A stretch of DNA of 64,000 nt from Pectobacterium carotovorum. Its GTDB lineage: Bacteria > Pseudomonadota > Gammaproteobacteria > Enterobacterales > Enterobacteriaceae. Location: the NCBI GenBank assembly GCA_016415585.1, contig CP066552.1, positions 4,340,001 to 4,404,000 of the forward strand, given 5' to 3'. The notes below the pieces were generated by a model. That model was given only the letters and a program-made list of their open reading frames with translations. It was not told where the DNA came from and searched no databases. Position 1 is the stretch's first letter. Every line of letters starts with the position of its first letter. A program made the position numbers and the translations under genes. This document shows, piece after piece, positions 48,984-57,972 of this stretch.

Positions 48984-50141
48984 TTAGCGGGAGGACAGCT
49001 GTTCTAAACTCTGCTTCGCCACCTGATACAGATAATGCGCAGTCGGGAACAGCGCGCTATCATCGACGCGGAATTTCGGGTGATGCAGCGCATACGGCCC
49101 GCCGGAGCCGACCATCATGAACGTACCCGGCAATTTCTGCTGATAGAACGCAAAATCTTCACCAATCGGGCTGGCTTCCACGCGACGCGCTTCAAACCCT
49201 TCATCACTCGCCACATTCAGCGCAAACTCAACCCACTCTGGCGTGTTGATCACCGACGGCGGCCCGGCATGCCACAGGAATTCAATTTCTGCACCAAAGG
49301 TGCTGGCGATACCCGCTACGATCTGACGGAAACGCTGTTCAATTAAATCACGCGCGGCCTGATTGAACGTTCTGACCGTGCCTTCAACATAGGCCGTGTC
49401 TGGGATCACGTTCCAGGTGCTGCCGCTATGCACCTGCGTAATCGACACGACTGCATTATTGTCGGACGATACCGTGCGACTGATAATGGTCTGTACAGCA
49501 GAAATCAGCTGACCCAGAATGATAATCGGATCGTTGCCTTCATGCGGCTTCGCGGCGTGACAGCCTTTCGCTGCGATCTTGATCTCAAAGCGGTCAACGC
49601 CCGCCGTCAATGCGCCGTCTTTCCCACCGATAACGCCAACCGGCAGCGTTGGATCGTTGTGAATGCCAAAAATCGCTACCGCATTGTCCAACGCACCAAC
49701 GGCGATGACTTCCGGCGCGCCCAATCCAGTCTCTTCAGCAGCCTGGAACAAAATTCGCACCGTGCCTTTCAGCTCCGGCTCAATTTTCTTCAACAGAATC
49801 GCCGCGCCCAGCGCCGCGGAAGAGTGAAAATCATGACCGCAGGCGTGCATCACGCCCTTGTTGAGCGACGTAAATTCTACGCCAGATTCTTCCTCAATCG
49901 GCAGGGCGTCGATGTCGGAACGCACCACGACCAGTGGACCTTCCTGTAAGCCGCCCACTTCCGCAACCAGACCGGTTTTCAACGGCAGGTCGAGGATACG
50001 AATCCCTTCTTTTTCCAATACCGCACGAATCTTCTTCGTGGTCTCGAACTCCTGATTCGACAGTTCAGGATGGCGATGTAAATCGTGGCGAAACGCCTGA
50101 ATAAACTGAGCCAGAGGCTCGTGCTGAGATGCTGTTCTCAT
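48984..50141 (-). CDS. M20D amidohydrolase / N-acyl-amino-acid deacylase
   Basis: This is a 385-residue metallopeptidase-family (M20D) amidohydrolase of the hippurate hydrolase / N-acetyl-cysteine deacetylase type. Metal-binding motifs are MHACGHDFHSSAALG, FQAAEETGLGA, and the C-terminal PIGEDFAFYQQK. B. subtilis YxeP, which deacetylates N-acetylcysteine, is in this group. The ATG at 50141 has GGAG nine bases upstream; a GTG at 50156 is possible. It is the last gene of the operon, consistent with removing the acetyl group at the end of the pathway. Confidence 0.88.
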   Translation of the reverse strand: MRTASQHEPLAQFIQAFRHDLHRHPELSNQEFETTKKIRAVLEKEGIRILDLPLKTGLVAEVGGLQEGPLVVVRSDIDALPIEEESGVEFTSLNKGVMHACGHDFHSSAALGAAILLKKIEPELKGTVRILFQAAEETGLGAPEVIAVGALDNAVAIFGIHNDPTLPVGVIGGKDGALTAGVDRFEIKIAAKGCHAAKPHEGNDPIIILGQLISAVQTIISRTVSSDNNAVVSITQVHSGSTWNVIPDTAYVEGTVRTFNQAARDLIEQRFRQIVAGIASTFGAEIEFLWHAGPPSVINTPEWVEFALNVASDEGFEARRVEASPIGEDFAFYQQKLPGTFMMVGSGGPYALHHPKFRVDDSALFPTAHYLYQVAKQSLEQLSSR

Positions 50142-50218
50142 GAATACTTGCTCCACATTATCGTGCCCTGCCTGACAGGGCTGCCTTGTTCAGGCGTGCA
50201 GGTGTATCTACGTATGCG

Positions 50219-50980
50219 TTAAATATCGTACTCAAGCGGCTCAGGCAGCTTGGTCAACTGACGCAGGAAACGCTGGGTTTGCGGGTTGTCCGAGAAGCTA
50301 ATCACCTGCTCCGCCGGGCCTTCCTCAACGATGTGCCCGTCCGCCATGAAGATCACGCGATCAGCCACTTCTTTCGCAAACTGCATTTCATGGGTGACGA
50401 TCACCATCGTGGTGTCGTTTTTCGCCAGCTTCTGAATCACCTGAAGCACTTCGTGTACCCTTTCCGGGTCAAGTGCCGAGGTCGGTTCATCAAACAAAAT
50501 CGCCTTCGGATCCACCGCCAGCGCGCGCGCAATACTGACGCGCTGTTGCTGTCCGCCGGACAGCGTTACCGGATACTGCGCCGCCTGCGGCAGCAGACCG
50601 ACCTGCTCCAGCAGCGCCAAACCAATTTCATCCGCCTGCTTCTTCGGCATTTTTTTCACGACAATCAGCGCTTCCGTCACATTCTCCAGCGCTGTTTTGT
50701 TCTTAAACAGGTTGTAACTCTGGAATACCATCGCCGTCTGGCGGCGCAGCGCATAGGCTTCTTTAGAGCTGTAACGGCGCGTATCCAGCGTTTGTTCGCC
50801 AATTTCGATCGTGCCCGACTCTGGCGTTTCCAGCAGGTTAAGACAGCGCAGCAGCGTGGACTTACCCGAACCCGATGGACCGATGATCGCGACGACTTCG
50901 CCTTTCGCGATATCCAGGCTAATGTTGTCCAACACCACCTGATCGCCAAAGCGTTTAGAAAGATTCTTTACACTGATCAT
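50219..50980 (-). CDS. Amino-acid ABC transporter ATPase (TcyN/YxeO-like)
   Basis: This is a 253-residue ATPase with Walker [10 protein letters not shown], signature [15 protein letters not shown], Walker [12 protein letters not shown], and VIVTHEMQFAKEV. It belongs to the polar amino-acid uptake group that includes cystine and YxeO-type importers. It is 9 bases after the permease gene and 77 bases before the amidohydrolase start. Confidence 0.9.
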   Translation of the reverse strand: MISVKNLSKRFGDQVVLDNISLDIAKGEVVAIIGPSGSGKSTLLRCLNLLETPESGTIEIGEQTLDTRRYSSKEAYALRRQTAMVFQSYNLFKNKTALENVTEALIVVKKMPKKQADEIGLALLEQVGLLPQAAQYPVTLSGGQQQRVSIARALAVDPKAILFDEPTSALDPERVHEVLQVIQKLAKNDTTMVIVTHEMQFAKEVADRVIFMADGHIVEEGPAEQVISFSDNPQTQRFLRQLTKLPEPLEYDI

Positions 50981-50989
50981 GTCAGCCCC

Positions 50990-51685
50990 TTATCGCTGTA
51001 GCGAGTGATTCAGTTTCTTCTCCAGCTGTTTTTGCAGCCAGGAGTAAACAATGATCACCAACCAGTAAATCAGACCCACAACCAGGAAGGTCTCAAAGAA
51101 ACGCAGAGATTCGGCGGCAATCATCTTGCCTTCCGCGAACAGTTCGGAGACGCCCAGCGCAAAGGCTACCGAGGTATCTTTAATCAGGGAAATGAAGGTG
51201 TTCCCCGTCGCTGGCAGCGCATTCAGCATGGCCTGAGGCAACACGATGCGGCGATAGACCTGCGCTTTACTCATGCCAATGGATAGGCCTGCTTCCGTCT
51301 GGCCGAAATCCACAGAGGCCAAGCCCGCGCGGAAAATCTCAGCCATGTAGGCGGACGTTTTCAGGCTAAAGCCGATAATCGCGGCCGTCATCGCATCCAG
51401 ATTGGATAAGCCAGGGAATAGCTGCGGCAGGCCGAAGTAGATGATAAACAGCTGAACCAGCGACGGAATACCGCGGAACAGCGAGATATACAGTTCGACG
51501 ATTTTTACGACCACGACGATCTTGCTTTCACGGACTAACGCCAGGAGAAGGCCGAGCACCATAGCAAAAAACATCGAAACCACGGCAAGGAACAGCGTGG
51601 TTGGCAAATACATTAGTACCTGGGGAAAGACCTTTAGCAGGTAGGCAAGATCGATATTCATGAGTAATACCATTAATGCTTCCAC
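50990..51685 (-). CDS. Amino-acid ABC permease (YxeN-like)
   Basis: This is a 231-residue permease of the His/Glu/Gln/Arg family with five helices. The EAA loop reads SVDFGQTEAGLSIGMSKAQVYRRIVLPQAMLNALPATGNTFISL. As the only permease gene of the set it probably forms a homodimer. It is separated from the binding-protein gene by 114 bases that carry a hairpin and a tandem repeat, an unusual gap within an otherwise tight operon. Confidence 0.9.
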   Translation of the reverse strand: MEALMVLLMNIDLAYLLKVFPQVLMYLPTTLFLAVVSMFFAMVLGLLLALVRESKIVVVVKIVELYISLFRGIPSLVQLFIIYFGLPQLFPGLSNLDAMTAAIIGFSLKTSAYMAEIFRAGLASVDFGQTEAGLSIGMSKAQVYRRIVLPQAMLNALPATGNTFISLIKDTSVAFALGVSELFAEGKMIAAESLRFFETFLVVGLIYWLVIIVYSWLQKQLEKKLNHSLQR

Positions 51686-51707
51686 CGGCCATATTGCACC
51701 GGTGGAA
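51680..51707 (-). other. Hairpin between binding-protein and permease genes
   Basis: TTCCACCGG and CCGGTGGAA form a perfect 9-bp stem with a 10-base loop overlapping the start of the permease gene. It could hold back permease translation or stabilise the binding-protein message. Confidence 0.6.
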
Positions 51708-51724
51708 CAGGGTTATAACTATTT

Positions 51725-51784
51725 GCTACATAACGAACCATCTAGCTACATAACAAATCATCTGGCTACGTAACGGCTCGCCAG
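51725..51784 (-). repeat. Three tandem 20-base repeats inside the operon
   Basis: GCTACATAACGAACCATCTA, GCTACATAACAAATCATCTG and GCTACGTAACGGCTCGCCAG follow each other directly on the forward strand; the third unit matches mainly in its first half. They lie in the untranslated gap after the binding-protein gene. Confidence 0.8.
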
Positions 51785-51799
51785 AATGACGGCGTGAGG

Positions 51800-52591
51800 T
51801 TATTTAGCCGGTGATACCGTGATGTCTTCACCAAAATATTTTTCGGAGAACGCTTTCAGGCGTCCATCTGCACGCATTTTCGTCAATTCCGCATCGAACT
51901 GTTTACGCAATGCATCACCTTTCTCGTCCTTATGGAACGGGAAGCTCACTTCTTCAATCACCAGCGGCTCGCCAACCAGCTTGAACGGCAGGTTACGCTT
52001 ATTGATTTCGGCCAGCAGAATCGGACGTGAATTCACGTAGCCTTCAACGCGTTTAGACAGCGCATCGTTCATCGCGCCATCGCGTGTTTCATAGGTGCGA
52101 ATATTCACGCTGCCATCGGCAAACGCTTTTTTCAGGTTGTTAACGTGGTTAGAACCCAGAACCCCGGCAACCGTCTTGCCTTTCAGGTCGGCCAGTGTAT
52201 TAATGTCCGCGTTGTCTTTGTGCGTCACAATCTGGCTGCCGTAGAAGCTGTACGGCTGGGCGAAGTTGTATTTTTCCTGACGCGCCGGCGTAATGGCTAC
52301 CACGTTCGCCACAGTATCCAGTTTTCTCGCTTCCAGTTGACCCATCAGGCCGCTGAAATCGGCGGTGACCCACTCAACTTTGTAGTTCAGATCTTTCGCG
52401 ATGGCTTCCGTGACTTCAACGTCAAACCCGACCAGCTTGTTATCCTGCTTGAAGCCACTTGGATAACTTTGGCCTGTTGAACCCACTTTCAATACTTTTT
52501 CCTGCTCAGAGCCGCTCTTCCCAGAATCACAGCCAGCAACAAGAAAGGCGGTCGTCAGCGCCAGAACAGACAACGTTACTTTTTTCATCAT
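51800..52591 (-). CDS. Amino-acid binding lipoprotein (YxeM/TcyJ-like)
   Basis: This is a 263-residue SBP_bac_3 binding protein with a lipoprotein signal (lipobox FLVAGC, Cys about residue 20), unusual for a Gram-negative importer but common in Firmicutes. LVGFDVEVTEAIAKDLNYKVEWV and the cleft segment VANVVAITPARQEKYNFAQPY are typical of cystine and polar amino-acid binders. Its ATG overlaps the acetyltransferase stop. An S-(2-succino)cysteine-like ligand is inferred from context only. Confidence 0.88.
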   Translation of the reverse strand: MMKKVTLSVLALTTAFLVAGCDSGKSGSEQEKVLKVGSTGQSYPSGFKQDNKLVGFDVEVTEAIAKDLNYKVEWVTADFSGLMGQLEARKLDTVANVVAITPARQEKYNFAQPYSFYGSQIVTHKDNADINTLADLKGKTVAGVLGSNHVNNLKKAFADGSVNIRTYETRDGAMNDALSKRVEGYVNSRPILLAEINKRNLPFKLVGEPLVIEEVSFPFHKDEKGDALRKQFDAELTKMRADGRLKAFSEKYFGEDITVSPAK

Positions 52592-53130
52592 TTTACTGCC
52601 TCTCTTTTTGATTTTTTATCTTTCCACTGGTCATACAATTGGTTATCAAGGATTTTTTCCATCCAGATTGTCAGGTGTCCTTTTCCCAGATTCGTCTGCC
52701 CGACTTCCTTGAAACCATAATTTCTGTACATCTCAATCAGCCACGGGTGGTTTTGCGCGGTGCCAAGCGACACCGCAGGGGCTTTGAGCTGGTTAATCAG
52801 AATCTCTTCTTCCAGCCAGTTCATCATTTGCTTACCCAGCCCCTGTTTTTTATAGCCAGGGTGCGTCGCAAACCAGCCCAAATGGGGCAAACCGAGCGGG
52901 CCAGGCTCCGGCCCCCACGGATAGCGGATGGTAAATGACGACACCATTTCGCCGTCTTTTTCCATCACATAAACGCCGTGTGAGGCAATATGCGTACGCA
53001 CCATGTCGATATCCGCATGGGCGGCGGAAAAGTTGATACCCAGTTGGCGAATCGGCTCAAATGCCGCCAGCGCCAGTGCCAGATAGGTCTCATCGTCCGC
53101 AAGCGTAGCCTGACGAAATACGATACTCAT
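52588..53130 (-). CDS. GNAT-family N-acetyltransferase (YxeL-like)
   Basis: This is a 180-residue GNAT protein. The acetyl-CoA binding turn lies in ATHPGYKKQGLGKQMMNWLEEE (about residues 88-109), and the late motif MYRNYGFKEVGQTNLG is typical. It lies between the lyase and the binding-protein gene, with its ribosome site inside the lyase stop codon (TAAGGTG). By analogy with YxeL it may N-acetylate a succinated amino acid before cleavage. That substrate is inferred from the neighbourhood. Confidence 0.85.
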   Translation of the reverse strand: MSIVFRQATLADDETYLALALAAFEPIRQLGINFSAAHADIDMVRTHIASHGVYVMEKDGEMVSSFTIRYPWGPEPGPLGLPHLGWFATHPGYKKQGLGKQMMNWLEEEILINQLKAPAVSLGTAQNHPWLIEMYRNYGFKEVGQTNLGKGHLTIWMEKILDNQLYDQWKDKKSKREAVK

Positions 53131-53139
53131 GATGTCACC

Positions 53140-54504
53140 TTATGCTGGCAGCAGGCCGGAGTTATCCGCATAGCGAATCACGTCATCAACCTTCTGCGGC
53201 GCACTGCCAACGTAGTTAGCCGGATTCAGCCATTCGTCCAGATCGGCGGCGGTCACCTGTTCAGAAAGCACCGAGTGGGCCAGCAGTACCGATTTAAAGG
53301 ACTGATTCTGCTCGAATGCCTGCATAGAACATTCGTAAACCAGATGGTGAGCAGTCTGCTTGCCGAGACGTTTGCCAATCTCGAACATCACTTTCTCGGA
53401 CAGCAGCAGGCCATTTTGTAGATCGAGGTTCGCCAGCATCTGCTTCTCATTGACGGACATGCCACGCAGGATGCCAAGCGCGTTCTGAAGCTGAGCAGAC
53501 AGATAGATATTGATTTCCGGCAGCGCGATCCACTCCGCACGCCAGCTCATCGCATCACGCTCATGCTCAACTTTCATGGATTCATGAATCAACGCTGCGC
53601 TCTTAAACAGCGGAGCCGTCAGGCTCGCCAGCCCTTCTAGCGCGGCAGGGTTGCGTTTATGCGGCATCGTAGTAGAACCGATTTTCCCTTCGGAGAACGG
53701 CTCTTCGATTTCGTTAATCTCGGTGCGCATCAGGTTGTACAGCTCGTTGCCGATTTTGCCCAGCGTACCGCTGATCAGAACCGTAACAGAAGCATATTCG
53801 GAGAAGCGATCGCGGGCAGACTGCCAACCGATATTCGGCGTATTCAGCCCCAGCTTATCCAGCGTCAGACGCTCGATTTCCGGCCCTTTCTCGCCAAAAG
53901 AGGCATAGGTACAAATCGCACCGTTGATGTTGCCAACCAAAACACGTTCTTTGATTTCACCCAGACGTTCGAGGTGACGGATAAATTCATCCAGCCAGAC
54001 AGCCAGTTTGAAGCCAAACGTGGTGGGCAGCGCCTGCATACCGTGGGTACGACCGGCCATCAGCGTATGCTGGTATTTCTTGGCGAGACGTTTCAATTCA
54101 ACGGCCAGCAGTTGTGTATCTCTGACGACAATATCAAAAGATTGTTTCAGCTGTAACACCGTCGCAGTATCAACGATGTCCTGCGTGGTCACGCCGTAGT
54201 GAATAAACTCACCCGCGGCACCGCACTGTTTCTGAATCGCGGCAATCGTCGGCATCAGAGAATGCTTCATGCGCGCGGCATCTTTTGCAATCTCTTCAAC
54301 GTTAAGCGCGCTTGCGTCAGCGTTTTCTGCAATGGTTTTTGCCGCATCCAGCGGAATGACACCCAGTTCACCCTCGGCAAGTGCTAGGGCAACTTCGACT
54401 TCGACCTGTTTAGTCAGGCGGTTATGCTCGGACCATACGCCGCGCATTTCAGGCGTGCCAAAATTATTCCCTATAAGAAGAAAATCAATAAGATGTGATG
54501 CCAT
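53140..54504 (-). CDS. Fumarase/aspartase-superfamily lyase (candidate S-(2-succino) lyase)
   Basis: This is a 454-residue member of the adenylosuccinate / argininosuccinate lyase superfamily. GRTHG (151-155), HYGVTTQD (102-109) and the signature GSTTMPHKRNP (276-286) are intact. Enzymes of this fold release fumarate from a succinyl adduct. It is not the housekeeping PurB: the operon holds no purine gene and instead has an acetyltransferase, an amino-acid importer and a deacylase. The best inference is C-S or C-N cleavage of an N-acetylated succino-amino acid. It is the first gene of the operon. Confidence 0.85.
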   Translation of the reverse strand: MASHLIDFLLIGNNFGTPEMRGVWSEHNRLTKQVEVEVALALAEGELGVIPLDAAKTIAENADASALNVEEIAKDAARMKHSLMPTIAAIQKQCGAAGEFIHYGVTTQDIVDTATVLQLKQSFDIVVRDTQLLAVELKRLAKKYQHTLMAGRTHGMQALPTTFGFKLAVWLDEFIRHLERLGEIKERVLVGNINGAICTYASFGEKGPEIERLTLDKLGLNTPNIGWQSARDRFSEYASVTVLISGTLGKIGNELYNLMRTEINEIEEPFSEGKIGSTTMPHKRNPAALEGLASLTAPLFKSAALIHESMKVEHERDAMSWRAEWIALPEINIYLSAQLQNALGILRGMSVNEKQMLANLDLQNGLLLSEKVMFEIGKRLGKQTAHHLVYECSMQAFEQNQSFKSVLLAHSVLSEQVTAADLDEWLNPANYVGSAPQKVDDVIRYADNSGLLPA

Positions 54505-54604
54505 AATTAACTCGTTAGTGTTGGATTTATCAGGCGGGGATTTATGTCGTCTTTTTAATTTTTAAAAATATAACATGCGGAAATTATGCGCCTTATACCT
54601 TTGG

Positions 54605-54657
54605 GATCTATCTTAGATCAAAAAGTTTGATTGCAAACTATGCATATAGATATGCAT
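54605..54657. promoter_or_regulatory. Cluster of three palindromes upstream of the lyase operon
   Basis: Within 53 bases lie GATCTATCTTAGATC (54605-54619), AGTTTGATTGCAAACT (54624-54639) and ATGCATATAGATATGCAT (54640-54657). All have perfect arms of six to eight bases. They lie 100-155 bases before the lyase start, around a plausible promoter (TTGATC, 18 bases, TATAAG on the reverse strand). They are likely regulator sites; none matches the TGTATACA operator of the other half of the island. Confidence 0.55.
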
Positions 54658-54818
54658 GCAGAAATGTTCGCTAGCATGCTTTCCAAAGCGGGGCGGCAAC
54701 AGCCAATTTACAGGATAGAGGGTAATCTCACTGAGTGCATTTAACATATTGGTTCATAACATTTTCCTCAGTGTACGAGTTAAATGTGTCAACGCCATTT
54801 ACTGGAGGATCACCGACG

Positions 54819-54852
54819 AAAAAAAAGCACACCTTTCGATGTGCTTTTTTTT
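54819..54852 (-). terminator. Terminator of the tRNA operon
   Basis: GCACA and TGTGC form the base of a short hairpin (54827-54844) flanked by eight A and eight T residues, so it could work on both strands. It lies just after the proline tRNA. Confidence 0.85.
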
Positions 54853-54857
54853 GTAAT

Positions 54858-54934
54858 TGGTCGGCGAGAGAGGATTCGAACCTCCGACCCACTGGTCCCA
54901 AACCAGTTGCGCTACCAAGCTGCGCTACTCGCCG
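54858..54934 (-). tRNA. proM: tRNA-Pro (anticodon UGG)
   Basis: This 77-base tRNA has the acceptor stem CGGCGAG/CTCGCCG, anticodon loop around CTGGTTTGGGACCAG with anticodon TGG, T-loop GGTTCGAATCC and an encoded CCA end. It is last in the Arg-His-Leu-Pro operon, as in E. coli argX-hisR-leuT-proM. Confidence 0.97.
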
Positions 54935-54978
54935 AATGTACTGCTTTTTTGAACATCACTGATGTTCTCGTTTGTGTG

Positions 54979-55065
54979 TGGTGCGAAGAGAGGGACTTGA
55001 ACCCTCACGTCCGTAAGAACACTAACACCTGAAGCTAGCGCGTCTACCAATTCCGCCACCTTCGC
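54979..55065 (-). tRNA. leuT: tRNA-Leu (anticodon CAG)
   Basis: This 87-base class II tRNA has the acceptor stem GCGAAGG/CTTCGC, anticodon CAG in GCTTCAGGTGT, a long variable arm (CTTACGGACGT) and an encoded CCA. Confidence 0.97.
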
Positions 55066-55107
55066 ATAACTCACAAACCGTCAATCAACTACTATCGCTG
55101 CAAAATC

Positions 55108-55184
55108 TGGGGTGGCTAATGGGACTCGAACCCACGACAACTGGAATCACAATCCAGGGCTCTACCAACTGAGCTATAGCCACC
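55108..55184 (-). tRNA. hisR: tRNA-His (anticodon GUG)
   Basis: This 77-base tRNA starts GGTGGCTA, including the extra 5' G of histidine tRNAs, has anticodon GTG in GGATTGTGATTCC, and ends CCACCCCA with encoded CCA. Confidence 0.97.
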
Positions 55185-55306
55185 ATCACCACACTTTACA
55201 TCAACTACTTATTACGCGGTACTTCCTTTTTACGGGATACTTTCTTTACGAAGAAAAGTGTACCACCGCAGCTCTTGCACACAACATACTCGTTTACACA
55301 ATATAA

Positions 55307-55383
<77 letters not shown>

Positions 55384-55404
55384 TTAGCGCCGTTGCGGGG
55401 CGGG

Positions 55405-55433
55405 ATATTACGGGCTTAGTGACTGGCTGTCTA
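55405..55433 (-). promoter_or_regulatory. tRNA operon promoter
   Basis: On the reverse strand TAGACA and TAATAT are separated by exactly 17 bases. They are followed by the GC-rich discriminator CCCGCCCC, typical of promoters under stringent (ppGpp) control. Confidence 0.8.
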
Positions 55434-55522
55434 GTGCTTTTTTATCGAAATGATGCGTTTGATTATGATTTGCTCATTCCAAGCTAAATAACACACAGTT
55501 CCGCCCTTCCCACCCCCAACTA

Positions 55523-56914
55523 CTACGATTTACCCTCTGTCAGCGACATTTTTTTGCCCAGTCCTAACGCAAAATAACACAGGCTAACCACAGCTAAAAA
55601 CGCGACGCCGACCAATAAAGACATCCGCGTATCGATATTGATGTACATGCCCACCAGCACACACAGCAAAAACGCCATCGTCAGGTAGTTTACCCACGGG
55701 AACAACACCGATTTAAACGGATGTGCGACCAGCGCGGCACGATGCTGCTCACGAAAACGCAATTGGCTGATTAACACCACAAACCACGGCACCATGCCCG
55801 GCAGTACGCTGGCGCTATAAACATAAACAAACACTTTTTCCGGATTAGGGATGATGTAATTCAACACCGACCCCGCCATCAGGCAAAGAATAGAAATCAT
55901 GACGCCTGCTGCGGGTACGCCGCTGGCCGTCACTTTACCTAGCCAGGCGGGAAGCTGACGGTTGTTGGCCAGCGAATACAGCATACGTCCGCAGCTATAC
56001 ATGCCGCTGTTGCAGCCGGACAGCGCGGCTGTCAGCACCACAAAGTTGATGATCCCTGCCGCTGCGGTGATACCAATTTTCGCAAAGGTCAGCACAAACG
56101 GGCTGCCCGAGGTGCCGATTTCATTCCAGGGGAAAATCGTGACGATAACGAAGATCGCGCCCACATAGAAAATCAGGATGCGCCATAGGATGTTGTTGAT
56201 CGCGCGCTTCAGCGTCACCTGTGGGTTTTTCGCCTCACCCGCCGTAATGCCGACCAGTTCCACGCCCTGATAAGACGCCACGACCAGACAGAGTGCGAAC
56301 AGCAGGCCTTTCCAGCCTCCCGCGAGGAAGCCACCGTGTTCGGTCAGGTTACTGAATCCGGTTGCCTGACCGTGGTTACCGAAGCCGAAGAAAATAATGC
56401 CCACGCCGACGACGATCATCACGACGATGGTGGTGATTTTTATCATCGCGAACCAGAATTCGATTTCGCCATACAGCCTGACCGCAGCAAGGTTTGCGCC
56501 CGCCACCAGCGCAACTGCAGCAATAGCCGGTATCCATTGCGGCAAATCGGGGAACCAGTACTGAACATACACGCCAATAGCGGTAATTTCCGAAATTCCG
56601 ACCGCCATCCACATAAACCAATAGCCCCATGCGGTGAGATAACCGAAAAAGGGATTCATGTATTTGTGTGCGTAGACGGCAAACGATCCCGCAACCGGCT
56701 CCAGATAGAGCATTTCGCCCATTGAGCGCATGATGAAGAAAACGAAGATTCCGGCGACAATATAGGCCAGCAATACTGACGGCCCCGCCCACTTCAGCGC
56801 GCTGGCGGCACCCATAAACAGCCCAACGCCGATCGTGCCGCCCAGCGCAATCAGCTCAATATGCCGGGCTTCCAACCCTCGATGGAGTTTTTCCTGCTTT
56901 ACATCTTCTGCCAT
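55523..56914 (-). CDS. yifK: Amino-acid permease YifK (ThrP)
   Basis: This is a 463-residue APC-superfamily (AAT family) transporter with twelve helices. It has the start [23 protein letters not shown] and the conserved [18 protein letters not shown]. coli YifK takes up threonine and serine by proton symport. It lies between wecG and the tRNA operon, the E. coli order, with a 308-base upstream gap in which I see no further gene. Confidence 0.95.
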   Translation of the reverse strand: MAEDVKQEKLHRGLEARHIELIALGGTIGVGLFMGAASALKWAGPSVLLAYIVAGIFVFFIMRSMGEMLYLEPVAGSFAVYAHKYMNPFFGYLTAWGYWFMWMAVGISEITAIGVYVQYWFPDLPQWIPAIAAVALVAGANLAAVRLYGEIEFWFAMIKITTIVVMIVVGVGIIFFGFGNHGQATGFSNLTEHGGFLAGGWKGLLFALCLVVASYQGVELVGITAGEAKNPQVTLKRAINNILWRILIFYVGAIFVIVTIFPWNEIGTSGSPFVLTFAKIGITAAAGIINFVVLTAALSGCNSGMYSCGRMLYSLANNRQLPAWLGKVTASGVPAAGVMISILCLMAGSVLNYIIPNPEKVFVYVYSASVLPGMVPWFVVLISQLRFREQHRAALVAHPFKSVLFPWVNYLTMAFLLCVLVGMYINIDTRMSLLVGVAFLAVVSLCYFALGLGKKMSLTEGKS

Positions 56915-57222
56915 ATATCCTCTGTCTTTATGTTGTGCTTATCCCGGCTGCTGCCAGTTATTGTTCTTATTTCAGAAATACTGCCGACTGCCGATGAGAA
57001 AGAACGTACCCTTCGCCTCAAATTAGCGGCCATGAAAATACCGTAATGTAGGTTTGAATAACACATAAGGGATGACGAATACGCCAAAGATAGAATTCTG
57101 TATTTCTGATTGACTAGCAAACAGACAATTAAAATCGAATAGGAATGAGAAATCAGGTTTATATATTGCGAGGAAAGATTGTGGAGCAAGGTTGGCGCGT
57201 TTAACGCGCCAATTCAATGACG

Positions 57223-57972
57223 CTACAGGTGGCCGCTGTAGTGATAGGCAACATATTTCAACAGCCTAAGCTGCCGAAAAATACGGCTCGGCTGGGACAG
57301 CAAGCGATACAGCCATTCCAACCCTAAGTTTTGCCACACGAGCGGGGCGCGCTTCACATGCCCGGTAAAGACGTCATAGGTTCCACCCACGCCCATATAG
57401 AGCGCATCAGGATAGTGGTGGCGACAATCGCGCATCAGGATTTCCTGTCGTGGCGACCCCATCGCGACGGTAACAATCTGTGCACCGCTGGTGCGGATAC
57501 GTTCGAACAGGGCATCACGCTGCTCTGGCGCAAAATAGCCATCCTGACTGCCGACAATATTCACGTTCCACTGCGCCCGCAGCTTCGCCTGCGTTTGTGC
57601 CAACACATCAGGTTTGCCGCCCACCAGAAAAACCGGCGTGCCTAATTTGCCTGCCCGCTCCATTAGCGCTTCCCACAGGTCAGCGCCCGCAACTCGCGTG
57701 ACGTCAGCCTGCGGATACTTGCGCCGAATGGAGCGCACGATGCTGATGCCGTCCGCATACTTGTACTCTGCACGATCGAGCAATGCACGCAGCGCCACGT
57801 CTTTTTCCGCCGTTAGCACTTTCTCAGCGTTAATCGCAACGAGCGTGCCCGTTTCAACCCGCTCGCCCGCAAACAGGTAATCAACAAACTGCGCCATGTT
57901 ACGAAAACCGTGAATGGGCAAACCACGAATGGTATACAGAGGAATGGTCTCTGTGGTTTTTAACGCTGTCAT
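57223..57972 (-). CDS. wecG: UDP-ManNAcA transferase WecG
   Basis: WecG (RffM) adds N-acetyl-mannosaminuronic acid to lipid I of enterobacterial common antigen. The start giving [12 protein letters not shown] overlaps the wzyE stop (ATGA), yielding 249 residues; an upstream extension inside wzyE is rejected. WecG/TagA family motifs include [25 protein letters not shown] and [14 protein letters not shown]. Confidence 0.95.
   Translation of the reverse strand: MTALKTTETIPLYTIRGLPIHGFRNMAQFVDYLFAGERVETGTLVAINAEKVLTAEKDVALRALLDRAEYKYADGISIVRSIRRKYPQADVTRVAGADLWEALMERAGKLGTPVFLVGGKPDVLAQTQAKLRAQWNVNIVGSQDGYFAPEQRDALFERIRTSGAQIVTVAMGSPRQEILMRDCRHHYPDALYMGVGGTYDVFTGHVKRAPLVWQNLGLEWLYRLLSQPSRIFRQLRLLKYVAYHYSGHL

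Noticed and set aside
53140..54504. Call of adenylosuccinate lyase PurB
   Set aside because: The signature only shows the superfamily. The operon partners are an acetyltransferase, an amino-acid importer and a deacylase, with no purine or hflD-type neighbour.
54735..55306. Short forward-strand frames across the tRNA genes
   Set aside because: They are translations of tRNA complements, a familiar annotation artefact; the tRNA structures explain the sequence.
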